Shown piece after piece: positions 52,171-60,157 of a DNA stretch of 64,000 nucleotides. Under the pieces are notes generated by a model. It was not told the DNA's origin. It saw only the letters and a list, made by a program, of their open reading frames with translations, and made no database searches. This DNA is from DAHUYF01 sp035945115. Its GTDB lineage: Bacteria > Pseudomonadota > Alphaproteobacteria > ATCC43930 > CGMCC-115725. Numbering within the stretch: position 1 is the stretch's first letter; the number at the start of each line of letters is the position of its first letter. A program made the position numbers and the translations under genes. The stretch is from the NCBI GenBank assembly GCA_035945115.1, contig DASZAN010000058.1, positions 1-64,000 of the forward strand. Reading direction: 5' to 3'.

Positions 52171-53595
52171 TCAACCGCGCGCGATCCTCCCTGGACGCGC
52201 CAGGAATGCGGGCAGATGGTCGCCGAAGCCGACGACGCGCCGGTCGTCATCTTGCCAGCGTTCGTCGCGTCGAACCGGCAGCGGCAGCACCTTGCCCTCG
52301 GGCTCCATGGTGATGGGTCGAGCCGCTTCGCGCAATGGCCGAGGGGCCGGCTCGCGGCGCTCCTCGCTTGGCCGGCGGCGCTCGCGGCCGTCACGTTGCT
52401 TGCCGTGTGGGCGCTCCCGCCCGCCACGACCGCGCCGCGGGCGTTCGCCGTCCTCGGCGGCAATTTCGGCTTGGCCCAGCCCGTCCATGGTGACGGCGGG
52501 AATGTCCTTGCCGATGAGCTTGGTAATGGCGGCGAGAAACCGGGCGTCATCGGGCGTGGCAATGGTGAAGGCGCGGCCGTCGCGGCCGGCACGGCCGGTG
52601 CGGCCGATGCGATGGACGTAGTCCTCGGCATGGATCGGCACGTCGAAATTGAAGACGTGCGACATGCCCTGAATGTCGAGGCCGCGTGCCGCTACGTCGC
52701 TGGCGACAACGAGGCGGATCTCCCCGTCCTTGAAGCGCGCCAGCGTCTCCGTTCGTTTCGGCTGCGGCATGTCGCCGTGAAGCGCCGCGGCGTTGAGGCC
52801 GTACTTGGCGAGCGAGCGGTAGAGAATATCGACGTCGCGCTTGCGGTTGCAGAAGATGAGGGCATTCTTCACATCCTCGCTGCGGATGAGGCGGCGCAGC
52901 GCCTCGCGCTTGTCGTGCGGCTGCACCGTGACGAGATGCTGGGCCACGGTAGCGGCGGGCGAGGCGGGCGGCGCCACCGACACTTCCTTGGGATTCATCA
53001 GGAAGGCATCGGCAAGGCGACGAATCTCGGGTGGCATGGTCGCCGAGAAGAAGAGGGTCTGGCGGATCTTGGGAAGGAGCCCGACGATGCGCTCGATATC
53101 GGGAATGAAGCCCATATCGAGCATGCGGTCGGCTTCGTCGATCACCAGTATCTTGACGTCGGACATCAGGATCTTGCCGCGCTCGAAGAGATCGAGGAGG
53201 CGGCCCGGCGTGGCGATCAGCACGTCGACGCCGCGATCGAGCTTGCGCTCCTGATCGACAAAGCTCTCGCCGCCGATGAGCAGCGCCATGCTGAGCTTGT
53301 GGTGTTTGCCGTAAGTCTCGAAGGCGTTCGACACCTGCGCTGCGAGCTCGCGGGTCGGCTCCAGGATGAGCGAGCGCGGCATCCGCGCCCGCGCGCGGCC
53401 CGCTGCCAGAATGTCGATCATCGGCAAGGTGAAGCCGGCGGTCTTGCCAGTGCCAGTTTGCGCGCAACCGAGGACGTCGCGTCCGGTCAGCACATGAGGG
53501 ATGGCTTGTTGTTGGATCGGGGTGGGGACGGTGTAGCCGGCATCGGCCACCGCCTGCAGGACCTCTTGCGAGAGGCCTAAATCAGCAAAACTCAT
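52171..53595 (-). CDS. DEAD-box ATP-dependent RNA helicase (RhlE-like)
   Basis: The protein of about 474 residues has the full DEAD motif set: Q motif TPIQQQAIPH, motif I AQTGTGKT, Ib ATPGRLLD, II VIDEADRMLDMGF, III SATMP, and VI HRIGRTGRAGRDG. The C-terminal 100 residues are rich in Arg, Gly and Glu (RPRRGRGGRERPHGKQRDGR), an RNA-binding tail typical of RhlE. It unwinds RNA in ribosome assembly, decay or cold adaptation. The ATG at 53595 (MSFADLGLS) is the family start; the frame is open to 53706. Confidence 0.95.
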   Translation of the reverse strand: MSFADLGLSQEVLQAVADAGYTVPTPIQQQAIPHVLTGRDVLGCAQTGTGKTAGFTLPMIDILAAGRARARMPRSLILEPTRELAAQVSNAFETYGKHHKLSMALLIGGESFVDQERKLDRGVDVLIATPGRLLDLFERGKILMSDVKILVIDEADRMLDMGFIPDIERIVGLLPKIRQTLFFSATMPPEIRRLADAFLMNPKEVSVAPPASPAATVAQHLVTVQPHDKREALRRLIRSEDVKNALIFCNRKRDVDILYRSLAKYGLNAAALHGDMPQPKRTETLARFKDGEIRLVVASDVAARGLDIQGMSHVFNFDVPIHAEDYVHRIGRTGRAGRDGRAFTIATPDDARFLAAITKLIGKDIPAVTMDGLGQAEIAAEDGERPRRGRGGRERPHGKQRDGRERRRPSEERREPAPRPLREAARPITMEPEGKVLPLPVRRDERWQDDDRRVVGFGDHLPAFLARPGRIARG

Positions 53596-53753
53596 TCGGT
53601 AGGATACTTCGCTCTTTCTCGTATTGTGACGTTCATTCTGCCCTTTAATTGGGGCTCCGCCGAGAAAAGTCAATTTAATTCGTGCGGGGTCGGCCCCGCT
53701 TGGCACGCTCGGCTCGCCTCTATACTGTCACCGAATTAGTTAATGAATTGGGA

Positions 53754-54467
53754 ATGCCGCTCCTCATGAGTGCCAAAACACCGCTCATCTTGCTGCCGGG
53801 ACTGCTTTGCGACGAGGCGCTGTGGGCGCCGCAAATCGCCGCTCTTTCCGATCTCGCAACGTGCGCCGTTGCCGATCTCACACGTGACGATGCCTTGGGG
53901 GCGATGGCGCGCCGCGTGCTTGCGGAGGCGCCAGCGCGCTTCGCCCTCGCCGGCTTGTCGATGGGTGGTTACGTGGCCCAGGAGATCATGCGCCAGGCCC
54001 CGGAGCGGGTGACGCGGCTCGCCCTCCTCGACACTTCCGCCCGCGCCGACACGCCGGAACGCCTGGCGTGGCGGCGCGGCTTCATCGAACTCGCCCATAA
54101 GGGCGAGTTCCACGGCATCACGCCGCGCCTGCTGCCGATCTACCTCCATCCCGACCGCCTCAACGACAAGGCGCTCACCGACACCGTGCTCGCCATGGCG
54201 CAACGCGTCGGCCGCGACGGCTATCTCCACCAGCAGCAGGCGATCATGGCCCGCCCGGACGGTCGCGAAGACTTGAAGCGCATCCGCGTGCCCACGCTCG
54301 TCCTCTGCGGCCGCGACGATCAAGCGACGCCGCTGAAGCTTCATGAGGAGATCGCGTCGCTCATCCCCGGCTCCACCTTGGCGGTGATCGACCGCTGCGG
54401 CCATATGTCGACGCTGGAGAAGCCCGCCGAGGTGAGCGCCGCCATGCGGCGGTGGCTCATTTCATAA
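53754..54467 (+). CDS. Alpha/beta hydrolase
   Basis: The protein of about 237 residues has the nucleophile elbow FALAGLSMGGYVAQEIMRQ (Ser in GLSMGG), an N-terminal strand LILLPGLLCDEALWAPQI that forms the oxyanion hole, an acidic residue in VLCGRDDQATPL and the catalytic His in IDRCGHMSTLEKP. It is of the 3-oxoadipate enol-lactonase/BioH-like size; the substrate is unknown. The start may be 53754 or 53766. It is divergent from the helicase. Confidence 0.9.
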   Translation: MPLLMSAKTPLILLPGLLCDEALWAPQIAALSDLATCAVADLTRDDALGAMARRVLAEAPARFALAGLSMGGYVAQEIMRQAPERVTRLALLDTSARADTPERLAWRRGFIELAHKGEFHGITPRLLPIYLHPDRLNDKALTDTVLAMAQRVGRDGYLHQQQAIMARPDGREDLKRIRVPTLVLCGRDDQATPLKLHEEIASLIPGSTLAVIDRCGHMSTLEKPAEVSAAMRRWLIS

Positions 54468-54570
54468 CCGCGGGCGGCTCCCTGCCTATTCCAGCAATGG
54501 ACCGAGCGCTCGGGAACGGACTGCAGCATGCGCCGTATCTCTGGGAGTGACTGCCACGATGGAGGTCCCG

Positions 54571-54773
54571 ATGAAGCAACCCGCGCGTTTGGCGGTGCTC
54601 TGGCATTCGCGGCACTGGCGACACCAGCGACACCAGCGCGTGCGATCGCCCCGAATTGCCAGGGCCAAATCGATGCGCTCAAGAACAACCTCGCTGAGCA
54701 GCCCAAGGCTGCGGCGGAGTCCTCGGCCGCCCCCTGGGTTCGGCGATCGAGCGGGCGCTTGTCGAGCGCATGA
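54571..54773 (+). pseudogene. Frameshifted small secreted protein
   Basis: A strong site GGAGG, five bases, then ATG at 54571 begins MKQPARLA in one frame; the sensible continuation lies in another: GALAFAALATPATPARAIAP, a signal peptide cleaved at ARA, then NCQGQIDALKNNLAEQPKAA, ending at 54773. After that a third frame reads PLGSAIERALVERMIARDTN. One or two frameshifts, real or from sequencing, break a small periplasmic protein of about 60-80 residues. The rest of the 415-base gap holds nothing else I can support. Confidence 0.4.
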
Positions 54774-54882
54774 TCGCGCGCGACACTAACCCCCGATCGG
54801 CGGCGATGCGCCGCCATCGAGCGAGCGGTCGCCATGTTCCACGCGTCGCTCGCTTCCCACGAACCAGGCACGGGAGGTGGCG

Positions 54883-55167
54883 ATGAAATACGTTCTTCTC
54901 GGCACGCTCAACGCAGATTGGGCGGGAAAGCACGCTGAGCGTATCCAAAAGGCCCGCGGCAAAGCGGAAGCGCTACGCATCAAGCTCGAGTCGATCCACT
55001 ACACGCAAGGCCATTACGACTTCGTCGACATCGTCGACGCGCCCAATCCCGAAGCAATGGTGGCGTTCTCACTCTGGTACGCCGCACAAGGCTTGGGTCG
55101 CATCGAAACCATGCCGGCCTTCGATAGCGCAAGCTTCGAAGGCGCGGTGAAGCTGGCGAAAGGCTGA
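54883..55167 (+). CDS. GYD-domain protein
   Basis: The 94-residue ferredoxin-like protein has KYVLLGTLNADWAGKHAERI at the start and the diagnostic TQGHYDFVDIVDAPNPEAMV, the Gly-Tyr-Asp-type turn of GYD domains. The ATG at 54883 follows GGGAGG. Function unknown. It lies 13 bases before the DNA ligase gene and may be co-transcribed with it. Confidence 0.85.
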   Translation: MKYVLLGTLNADWAGKHAERIQKARGKAEALRIKLESIHYTQGHYDFVDIVDAPNPEAMVAFSLWYAAQGLGRIETMPAFDSASFEGAVKLAKG

Positions 55168-55180
55168 CCGAGCGAGACCT

Positions 55181-56203
55181 TTGAAAGGCGTCAAGGCTCC
55201 GCCGGAGCCACGCGGAAGAGATGGCGGCGCGATGCCCCGGTTCATCGCGCCGCAACTCTCGCTGTCCGTGACCGCACCGCCCGAGGGCCCGGATTGGGCA
55301 CATGAGATCAAGCTCGATGGCTATCGCCTCCACGCGCGGCTCGAGCGCGGCCGGGTGAAGCTCTTGACGCGCACCGGCCTCGACTGGACGCCGCGGTACG
55401 AGACGATGGCGGCGGCAGTGGCGGCGCTCGATGCGCGCGGGCTTTACCTCGACGGCGAGATCTGTGCCGTGCACGAGGACGGCGTCACTTCCTTTCCCGA
55501 GCTTCAGGCGGCGACCGAAGCGCATCTCACGGCGGGTCTCGTCTACTTCGTCTTCGATCTCCTCTTCCTCGACGGCCGCGATTGGCGCGTCGCACCGCTG
55601 CGCGAGCGCAAGGAGGCCCTCCGCCGGTTGCTCGTGGGCGTCGCACCGCCGCTCGTCTTCGCCGATCATCATGAGGGCGAGGGCGGGCGCTTTTTCAAGG
55701 CGGTGTGTGGTGCCAAGGCGGAGGGCGTGATCTCGAAACGCATCGACGCGGCCTATGTCTCCGGCAATCGCGGCCTCTGGCGCAAGGCGAAGTGCTACAA
55801 CCGCGAGGAATTCGTCATTTGCGGCTACAGCCGGCCAGAGGGCGAGCGCGCTCATCTGGGCGCGCTGCTCCTCGCTTATTACGACGAGGCAGGACATCTC
55901 CGTTATGCCGGACGCGCCGGCACCGGCATGTCGGACCGGACGCTGCGGCGGCTTCACGAGCGGCTCGAGCCGCTGCGAACGGCCAAGATGCCGCTCGACC
56001 TGCCGCCGCCGGGCACGACGCGCTACGGCACGCCGGTCGAGCTCTCTCGCGTCAACTGGGTAAGGCCGGAGCTTGTCTGCGAGGTGCGCTTTCTCACCTG
56101 GACCGCCGATGGCCTCCTGCGCGACGTGAGCTTCGAGGGCTTGCGCGAGGACAAGCCGGCACGCGAGGTGCGACGTTCACAGCCGGCATCGCCGCCGAGT
56201 TAG
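55181..56203 (+). CDS. ATP-dependent DNA ligase, LigD-type ligase domain
   Basis: The protein of about 340 residues has the adenylated lysine in HEIKLDGYRLHARL (K44), the conserved ligase strand LYLDGEICAVHEDG, FVFDLLFLDGRDW, and the C-terminal OB-like part with GVISKRIDAAY and LWRKAKCYNREEFVICGY. It is the ligase module of LigD without the polymerase and phosphoesterase domains, so it should seal nicks or help non-homologous end joining. No Ku gene is in the window. The start is a TTG at 55181 or the ATG at 55232, which begins MPRFIAPQLS like other stand-alone ligases. Confidence 0.92.
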   Translation: MKGVKAPPEPRGRDGGAMPRFIAPQLSLSVTAPPEGPDWAHEIKLDGYRLHARLERGRVKLLTRTGLDWTPRYETMAAAVAALDARGLYLDGEICAVHEDGVTSFPELQAATEAHLTAGLVYFVFDLLFLDGRDWRVAPLRERKEALRRLLVGVAPPLVFADHHEGEGGRFFKAVCGAKAEGVISKRIDAAYVSGNRGLWRKAKCYNREEFVICGYSRPEGERAHLGALLLAYYDEAGHLRYAGRAGTGMSDRTLRRLHERLEPLRTAKMPLDLPPPGTTRYGTPVELSRVNWVRPELVCEVRFLTWTADGLLRDVSFEGLREDKPAREVRRSQPASPPS

Positions 56204-57408
56204 CCGCGCTTCACCGCGGGACAAGCGCTTTCGCTGAGAGGGCGCGCCGCTTCCTCGGCGGGCACGGTGGCGAGGAGCTTCACATAGTCGAACGGGTATT
56301 TCGATTCCGCCGGCGCCTTCACCTGAAGGAGATAGTAGGGCCGCATGACGCGCCCGTCCTCGCGCACAGAGCCCTTCGTGTAGAAATCGTCGACGGGGAT
56401 TTCCTTCATCTTGGCGACGACCGCGCCGGCTTCGGTGGTGCCCAAGGCGGCGACGGCTTTGAGATAGTGCAAGGTCGCACCGTAAGTCCCGGCATGGATC
56501 ATGCTGGGCGGCTTGCCGGAATTGCGCGCGAGAAACCGCCTCGTCCAGCCGCGCGTCTCGTCGTTCAAGTCCCAGAAGAAGGTCTCGGTTGCGGTCAGTC
56601 CCTGCGCCACTTGCAATCCCAGCGCGTGAATATCTGGGAATTGCACGAGGAGCGCCGCCACGCGCTGCGTGCCCGAGCGGCCAAGGCCGAATTCCGCTGC
56701 CTGTTTGATGGCGTTGATGGTGTCGCCGCCGGCATTGGAGAGGGCGATGACGTTGGCTTCGGACGCCTGCGCCTGCAGCAGGAAGGAGGAGAAATCGGGT
56801 GTGTTGAGGGGATGGCGGACCGCGCCCACCACCTTGCCGCCGCCGGCTTCGACGAAGGCTGCCGTGTCGCGCTCGAGCGCATGGCCGAAGGCGTAGTCCG
56901 CGGTGATGAAGAACCAAGTCTTGCCGCCCTGTTTCACGAGGGCGCGCCCCGTTCCTGCTGCGAGACCGTAGGTGTCGAAGGTCCAGTGGACGCCGTGGGG
57001 CGAGCAAGCCTTGCCGCTCAAATCGGAGCTGGCAGCGCCGGTATTGATGTCGACGGCATTGCGCGTCCGCGTCACCTCGCGCACCGCGAGTCCCACGGCC
57101 GAGTTGGGAATGTCGAGGATGACGTTGACGCCGTCGCTCTCGATCCATTGGCGCGCGATGGTCGAGCCGACATCGGGCTTGTTCTGATGGTCGGCGAAGA
57201 TGATCTCGATCGGCTTTCCCAGCACGGTGCCGCCGAAATCCTCGACCGCCATCCGCGCCGCGTGTACCGAGCCCATCCCCGTCAAATCGGCATAGAGGCC
57301 ATTCTGATCATTGAGGACGCCAATTTTGACCGACTGAGCCGCGGCCGACCCGAAGGTCAGTCCCATCGCACTGAGAAATGCGAACGTGATCGTCGTGGAA
57401 CGGCGCAT
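56200..57408 (-). CDS. Branched-chain amino-acid-type ABC transporter substrate-binding protein
   Basis: The protein of about 402 residues has a signal peptide (TITFAFLSAMGLTFGSAAAQ) and begins SVKIGVLNDQNGLYADLTGM, with FADHQNKPDVGSTIARQWIE and FITADYAFGHALERDTAAF, all typical of Peripla_BP_6 binding proteins for amino acids, amides or aromatic acids. The ATG at 57408 follows GGGAGGG. No transporter permease or ATPase genes adjoin it. It is convergent with the ligase (4-base overlap). Confidence 0.9.
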   Translation of the reverse strand: MRRSTTITFAFLSAMGLTFGSAAAQSVKIGVLNDQNGLYADLTGMGSVHAARMAVEDFGGTVLGKPIEIIFADHQNKPDVGSTIARQWIESDGVNVILDIPNSAVGLAVREVTRTRNAVDINTGAASSDLSGKACSPHGVHWTFDTYGLAAGTGRALVKQGGKTWFFITADYAFGHALERDTAAFVEAGGGKVVGAVRHPLNTPDFSSFLLQAQASEANVIALSNAGGDTINAIKQAAEFGLGRSGTQRVAALLVQFPDIHALGLQVAQGLTATETFFWDLNDETRGWTRRFLARNSGKPPSMIHAGTYGATLHYLKAVAALGTTEAGAVVAKMKEIPVDDFYTKGSVREDGRVMRPYYLLQVKAPAESKYPFDYVKLLATVPAEEAARPLSESACPAVKRG

Positions 57409-57496
57409 CGCCACCCTCCCTCATCGGACTGACAACCGTTCTTTTTGATTATTCGGAACGATCCTATGCCAGAAAATCTTTGTGGCAAGACGCTGG

Positions 57497-58204
57497 TTAA
57501 ACCAACGTTCCGCCGGTCGCCATCAGTGGCTCGATCAAGCCGGCATCGTCGTTCTTGACGCTGTTGACGCGCGGGCTCACGGGATAGATGCGCATTCGCT
57601 CGGCCGGGAAGAGGGCCAGCAACTCGTTGAGATCATCCGCTTCCGCTTCTTCCTCGCCGAGCCAGCGGGGCCAGGTCTCGCGCGGCACGATGACGGGCAT
57701 GCGGTCGTGGATGGGTGCGATCAGCGTGTTCGGCTCGCCGGTGACGATGCTGCAGGTCCTGATCCACGGCGCATCCTTGCCGCCGCTGCGGTCGCGCCAA
57801 TTCTCCCAGAGCCCGGCAAAGGCGAAGAGCGGCTCGTCCGTGGGCACGATGGCGTAGGGCGTACGGCTGTCGCCCTCCTTCTTCCATTCATAGAAGCCGC
57901 TCGCGGGAATAAGGCAACGTCGCGCCGCAAACGCATAGCGAAAGGCGGGCGTGGTCGCCAGCGACTCCGCACGCGCGTTGATGGCGCGCGCGCCGAATTT
58001 GAGGTCCTTCGCCCAGCGCGGCACCAGGCCCCAGCGCAGCGTGTCGAGCGAGCGCTCGCCGGTCTTGCGATTGAAGCGCACCGCCAGCACGGGGTCGGTC
58101 GGCGCGATGTTGTAGCGCGCCGGAAAATTCGGCAGCGGGTTCTGGGTGCCGAACCAGCGCGCGATCTCCTCGGGCGAGCGGGAGAGAAAATAGCGTCCGC
58201 ACAT
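57497..58204 (-). CDS. SOS-response-associated peptidase (SRAP/YedK, HMCES family)
   Basis: The 235-residue protein starts MCGRYFL, so after Met removal Cys2 is the N-terminal residue that makes the thiazolidine crosslink to abasic sites in single-stranded DNA. It keeps INARAES (Asn76), SGFYEWKK (E106) and APIHDRMPVI (H166), the known catalytic and DNA-binding residues. The start was fixed by Cys2; the frame is open to 58339. A LexA box was not found before it. It lies eight bases downstream of the LysE-type exporter gene. Confidence 0.95.
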   Translation of the reverse strand: MCGRYFLSRSPEEIARWFGTQNPLPNFPARYNIAPTDPVLAVRFNRKTGERSLDTLRWGLVPRWAKDLKFGARAINARAESLATTPAFRYAFAARRCLIPASGFYEWKKEGDSRTPYAIVPTDEPLFAFAGLWENWRDRSGGKDAPWIRTCSIVTGEPNTLIAPIHDRMPVIVPRETWPRWLGEEEAEADDLNELLALFPAERMRIYPVSPRVNSVKNDDAGLIEPLMATGGTLV

Positions 58205-58211
58205 GGGGGCC

Positions 58212-58823
58212 TCAGCGCTCGGCGAACGCCAGCTTGGCGCCCAAAGCGACGAATGCCGCGGCAAAGGCGCGGCGCATCCAGGCAAGGACGTCCGGGCGGG
58301 TGAGGAGATGGCGGCGCACCGCCGCCGCGCAGAGACCATAGGCGACGAAGACGACGAAGGTGAGCAGCATGAAGACGCCGCTCAACAGGAGCATGCGCGA
58401 GAGCGGCGAGGGGTCGTCGCTGCGCACGAATTGCGGCAGGAAGGCAAAAAAGAAGATCGAGAGCTTAGGGTTGAGGAGGTTGATGAGGATGGCGTGGACC
58501 GTCACCTGCAGCGCCGAGCGGGCTCCGACTTCTCGTTCGACCTTGAGCGCACCTTTGTCCCGTACCGTCGACCAGGCCATGTAGAGGAGATAGGCGATGC
58601 CAAGATATTTGAAGGTCTGGAAGGCGACGGCGCTCGCGTGAAGAAGGGCGGCGAGGCCCAAGATTGCCGCCGCCATATGCGGCACGATGCCGAGCGTGCA
58701 GCCGAAAGCGGCGACGATGCTGGCGCGGGGCCCTCGCGACAGGCCGGCGGCGAGCGTATAGAGCACGCCCGTTCCCGGCGAAACGACGATGACAAGCGAC
58801 GTCAGGAGAAAATCGAGATCCAC
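58212..58823 (-). CDS. LysE/RhtB-family amino-acid exporter
   Basis: The protein of about 203 residues has six transmembrane helices and the family motif SPGTGVLYTLAAGLSRGPRA after the first helix, then GIAYLLYMAWSTVRDKG and LINLLNPKLSIFFFAFLPQF. LysE-type proteins export basic or other amino acids or metabolites. GGAGG lies six bases before the GTG at 58823, which removes the weak N-terminal extension to 58844. It is the first gene of a probable pair with the SRAP gene. Confidence 0.93.
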   Translation of the reverse strand: MDLDFLLTSLVIVVSPGTGVLYTLAAGLSRGPRASIVAAFGCTLGIVPHMAAAILGLAALLHASAVAFQTFKYLGIAYLLYMAWSTVRDKGALKVEREVGARSALQVTVHAILINLLNPKLSIFFFAFLPQFVRSDDPSPLSRMLLLSGVFMLLTFVVFVAYGLCAAAVRRHLLTRPDVLAWMRRAFAAAFVALGAKLAFAER

Positions 58824-59034
58824 GGGGTGCCTCCTCTCCGGCAAGGCTAGGTGAGGCGGTTTCCGGGATCAATCGGTAGGCACGAGCGTCGGCGCCCATA
58901 AGCGGTGCGTGGTGGGTGCGGACCTTTGACGCCGTGTATGGTGCCGGCGCATCATAGCCCTCAGCCATGGAACATTTTCGATGCGCGGTGACACGAGGCG
59001 CCTCGTTCCCGCCGTCGCTGGGGGTGGGAAATCG

Positions 59035-60129
59035 ATGAGCACGCGGCGTCAGTTTCTGCGAGTTTCCGCGAGCGCGGCGGCCGGGATCGTCTTCGCCGGC
59101 TGCAGCTGTCCTGGCGTCGCCTCGGCGCAATCGCTCGGAGCGACGCGGCCGGTGACCATAAACGGCAAGCGCGTCAAGACCATCGACGTCCACGCGCATT
59201 GCTTCTTCCGCGAGGCGACGGCGCTCATCGGCGAGGATGCGCGCCGCCTCACACCCTCGACCATTCGCGGCAGCGATGCGGCCTATCTCACCATCGAGGA
59301 GCGCCTCAAAAGCATGGACGCGCAAGCAGTCGATGTGGAGGTGCTGTCGATCAATCCTTTTTGGTACGAGCGCGAGCGCGATCTTGCGGCCGAGATCGTC
59401 GCCATTCAAAACGAGAAGCTGGCGGAGCTGGTGGCGGCGCATGCCGAACGGTTTGCCGCCTTTGCCTCGCTTACCCTGCAGGATCCCGCACTTGCGGTCC
59501 GGCAGCTCGAGACGGCGGTCAAGAAACAGGGGCTGCGCGGCGCCGCGATCGGCGCCAGTGTCGGCACCGCCTCGTTCTCCGACGCCAAGTTCCATCCGAT
59601 TTGGGCGAAGGCCGAGGAACTCGGCGCTGTGCTTTTCATCCACCCCCGCGGCGTGCCCGAGCTTGCCGAGCGCTTCAAAGGCAACGGCTGGCTTGCCAAC
59701 ACCATCGGCAACCCGCTCGAGACGACGATCGCGCTCGAGCATCTGATCTTCGCGGGTACCCTCGACCGCTTTCCCGGGCTCAAGGTCATCGCGGCGCATG
59801 GCGGCGGCTACCTTCCCGCCTATGCCGCGCGGTCGGATCACGCCTGCTATGTCGGCGAGGGCCTCTGCGACAAGGACATCGCGCTCGCGAAGCGGCCGAG
59901 CGAGTACCTGAAACAGCTCCATTTCGATTCGCTGGTCTTCACCGCCGAGGAGCTCCGCCATCTCGTGGCCGAGGTGGGGGCGAGCCAGGTCATGCTCGGC
60001 AGCGACAATCCCTATCCCTGGCAAGGCCATCCCGTCGATCACGTGCTTGCCACGGCAACGCTCAGCGACGAAGAAAAGATTGCCATTCTCGGCGGCAACG
60101 CCGCGCGCCTCTTGGGGCTCAACGCTTAA
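59035..60129 (+). CDS. Tat-exported amidohydrolase (ACMSD-like decarboxylase family)
   Basis: The protein of about 364 residues begins MSTRRQFLRVSASAAAGIVF, a twin-arginine signal that ends near a Cys cluster, so it is probably exported folded. The amidohydrolase-2 barrel shows the metal HxH in TIDVHAHCFF, a His in LFIHPRG, another in VIAAHGGGYLPAYAARSD and the final Asp in LGSDNPYPW. The family covers aminocarboxymuconate-semialdehyde decarboxylases and hydroxybenzoate decarboxylases. Tat export of such an enzyme is uncommon. A patatin-like gene follows after 28 bases. Confidence 0.9.
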   Translation: MSTRRQFLRVSASAAAGIVFAGCSCPGVASAQSLGATRPVTINGKRVKTIDVHAHCFFREATALIGEDARRLTPSTIRGSDAAYLTIEERLKSMDAQAVDVEVLSINPFWYERERDLAAEIVAIQNEKLAELVAAHAERFAAFASLTLQDPALAVRQLETAVKKQGLRGAAIGASVGTASFSDAKFHPIWAKAEELGAVLFIHPRGVPELAERFKGNGWLANTIGNPLETTIALEHLIFAGTLDRFPGLKVIAAHGGGYLPAYAARSDHACYVGEGLCDKDIALAKRPSEYLKQLHFDSLVFTAEELRHLVAEVGASQVMLGSDNPYPWQGHPVDHVLATATLSDEEKIAILGGNAARLLGLNA

Positions 60130-60157
60130 GATGGGCACCGGAGGGGAGTAGCAGGCG

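Noticed and set aside
51970..53580. 536-codon plus-strand frame opposite the DEAD-box helicase
   Set aside because: Antisense shadow; all helicase motifs are on the minus strand.
55705..57432. 575-codon plus-strand frame spanning the ligase end and the binding-protein gene
   Set aside because: Crosses two well-supported genes and looks like shadow sequence.
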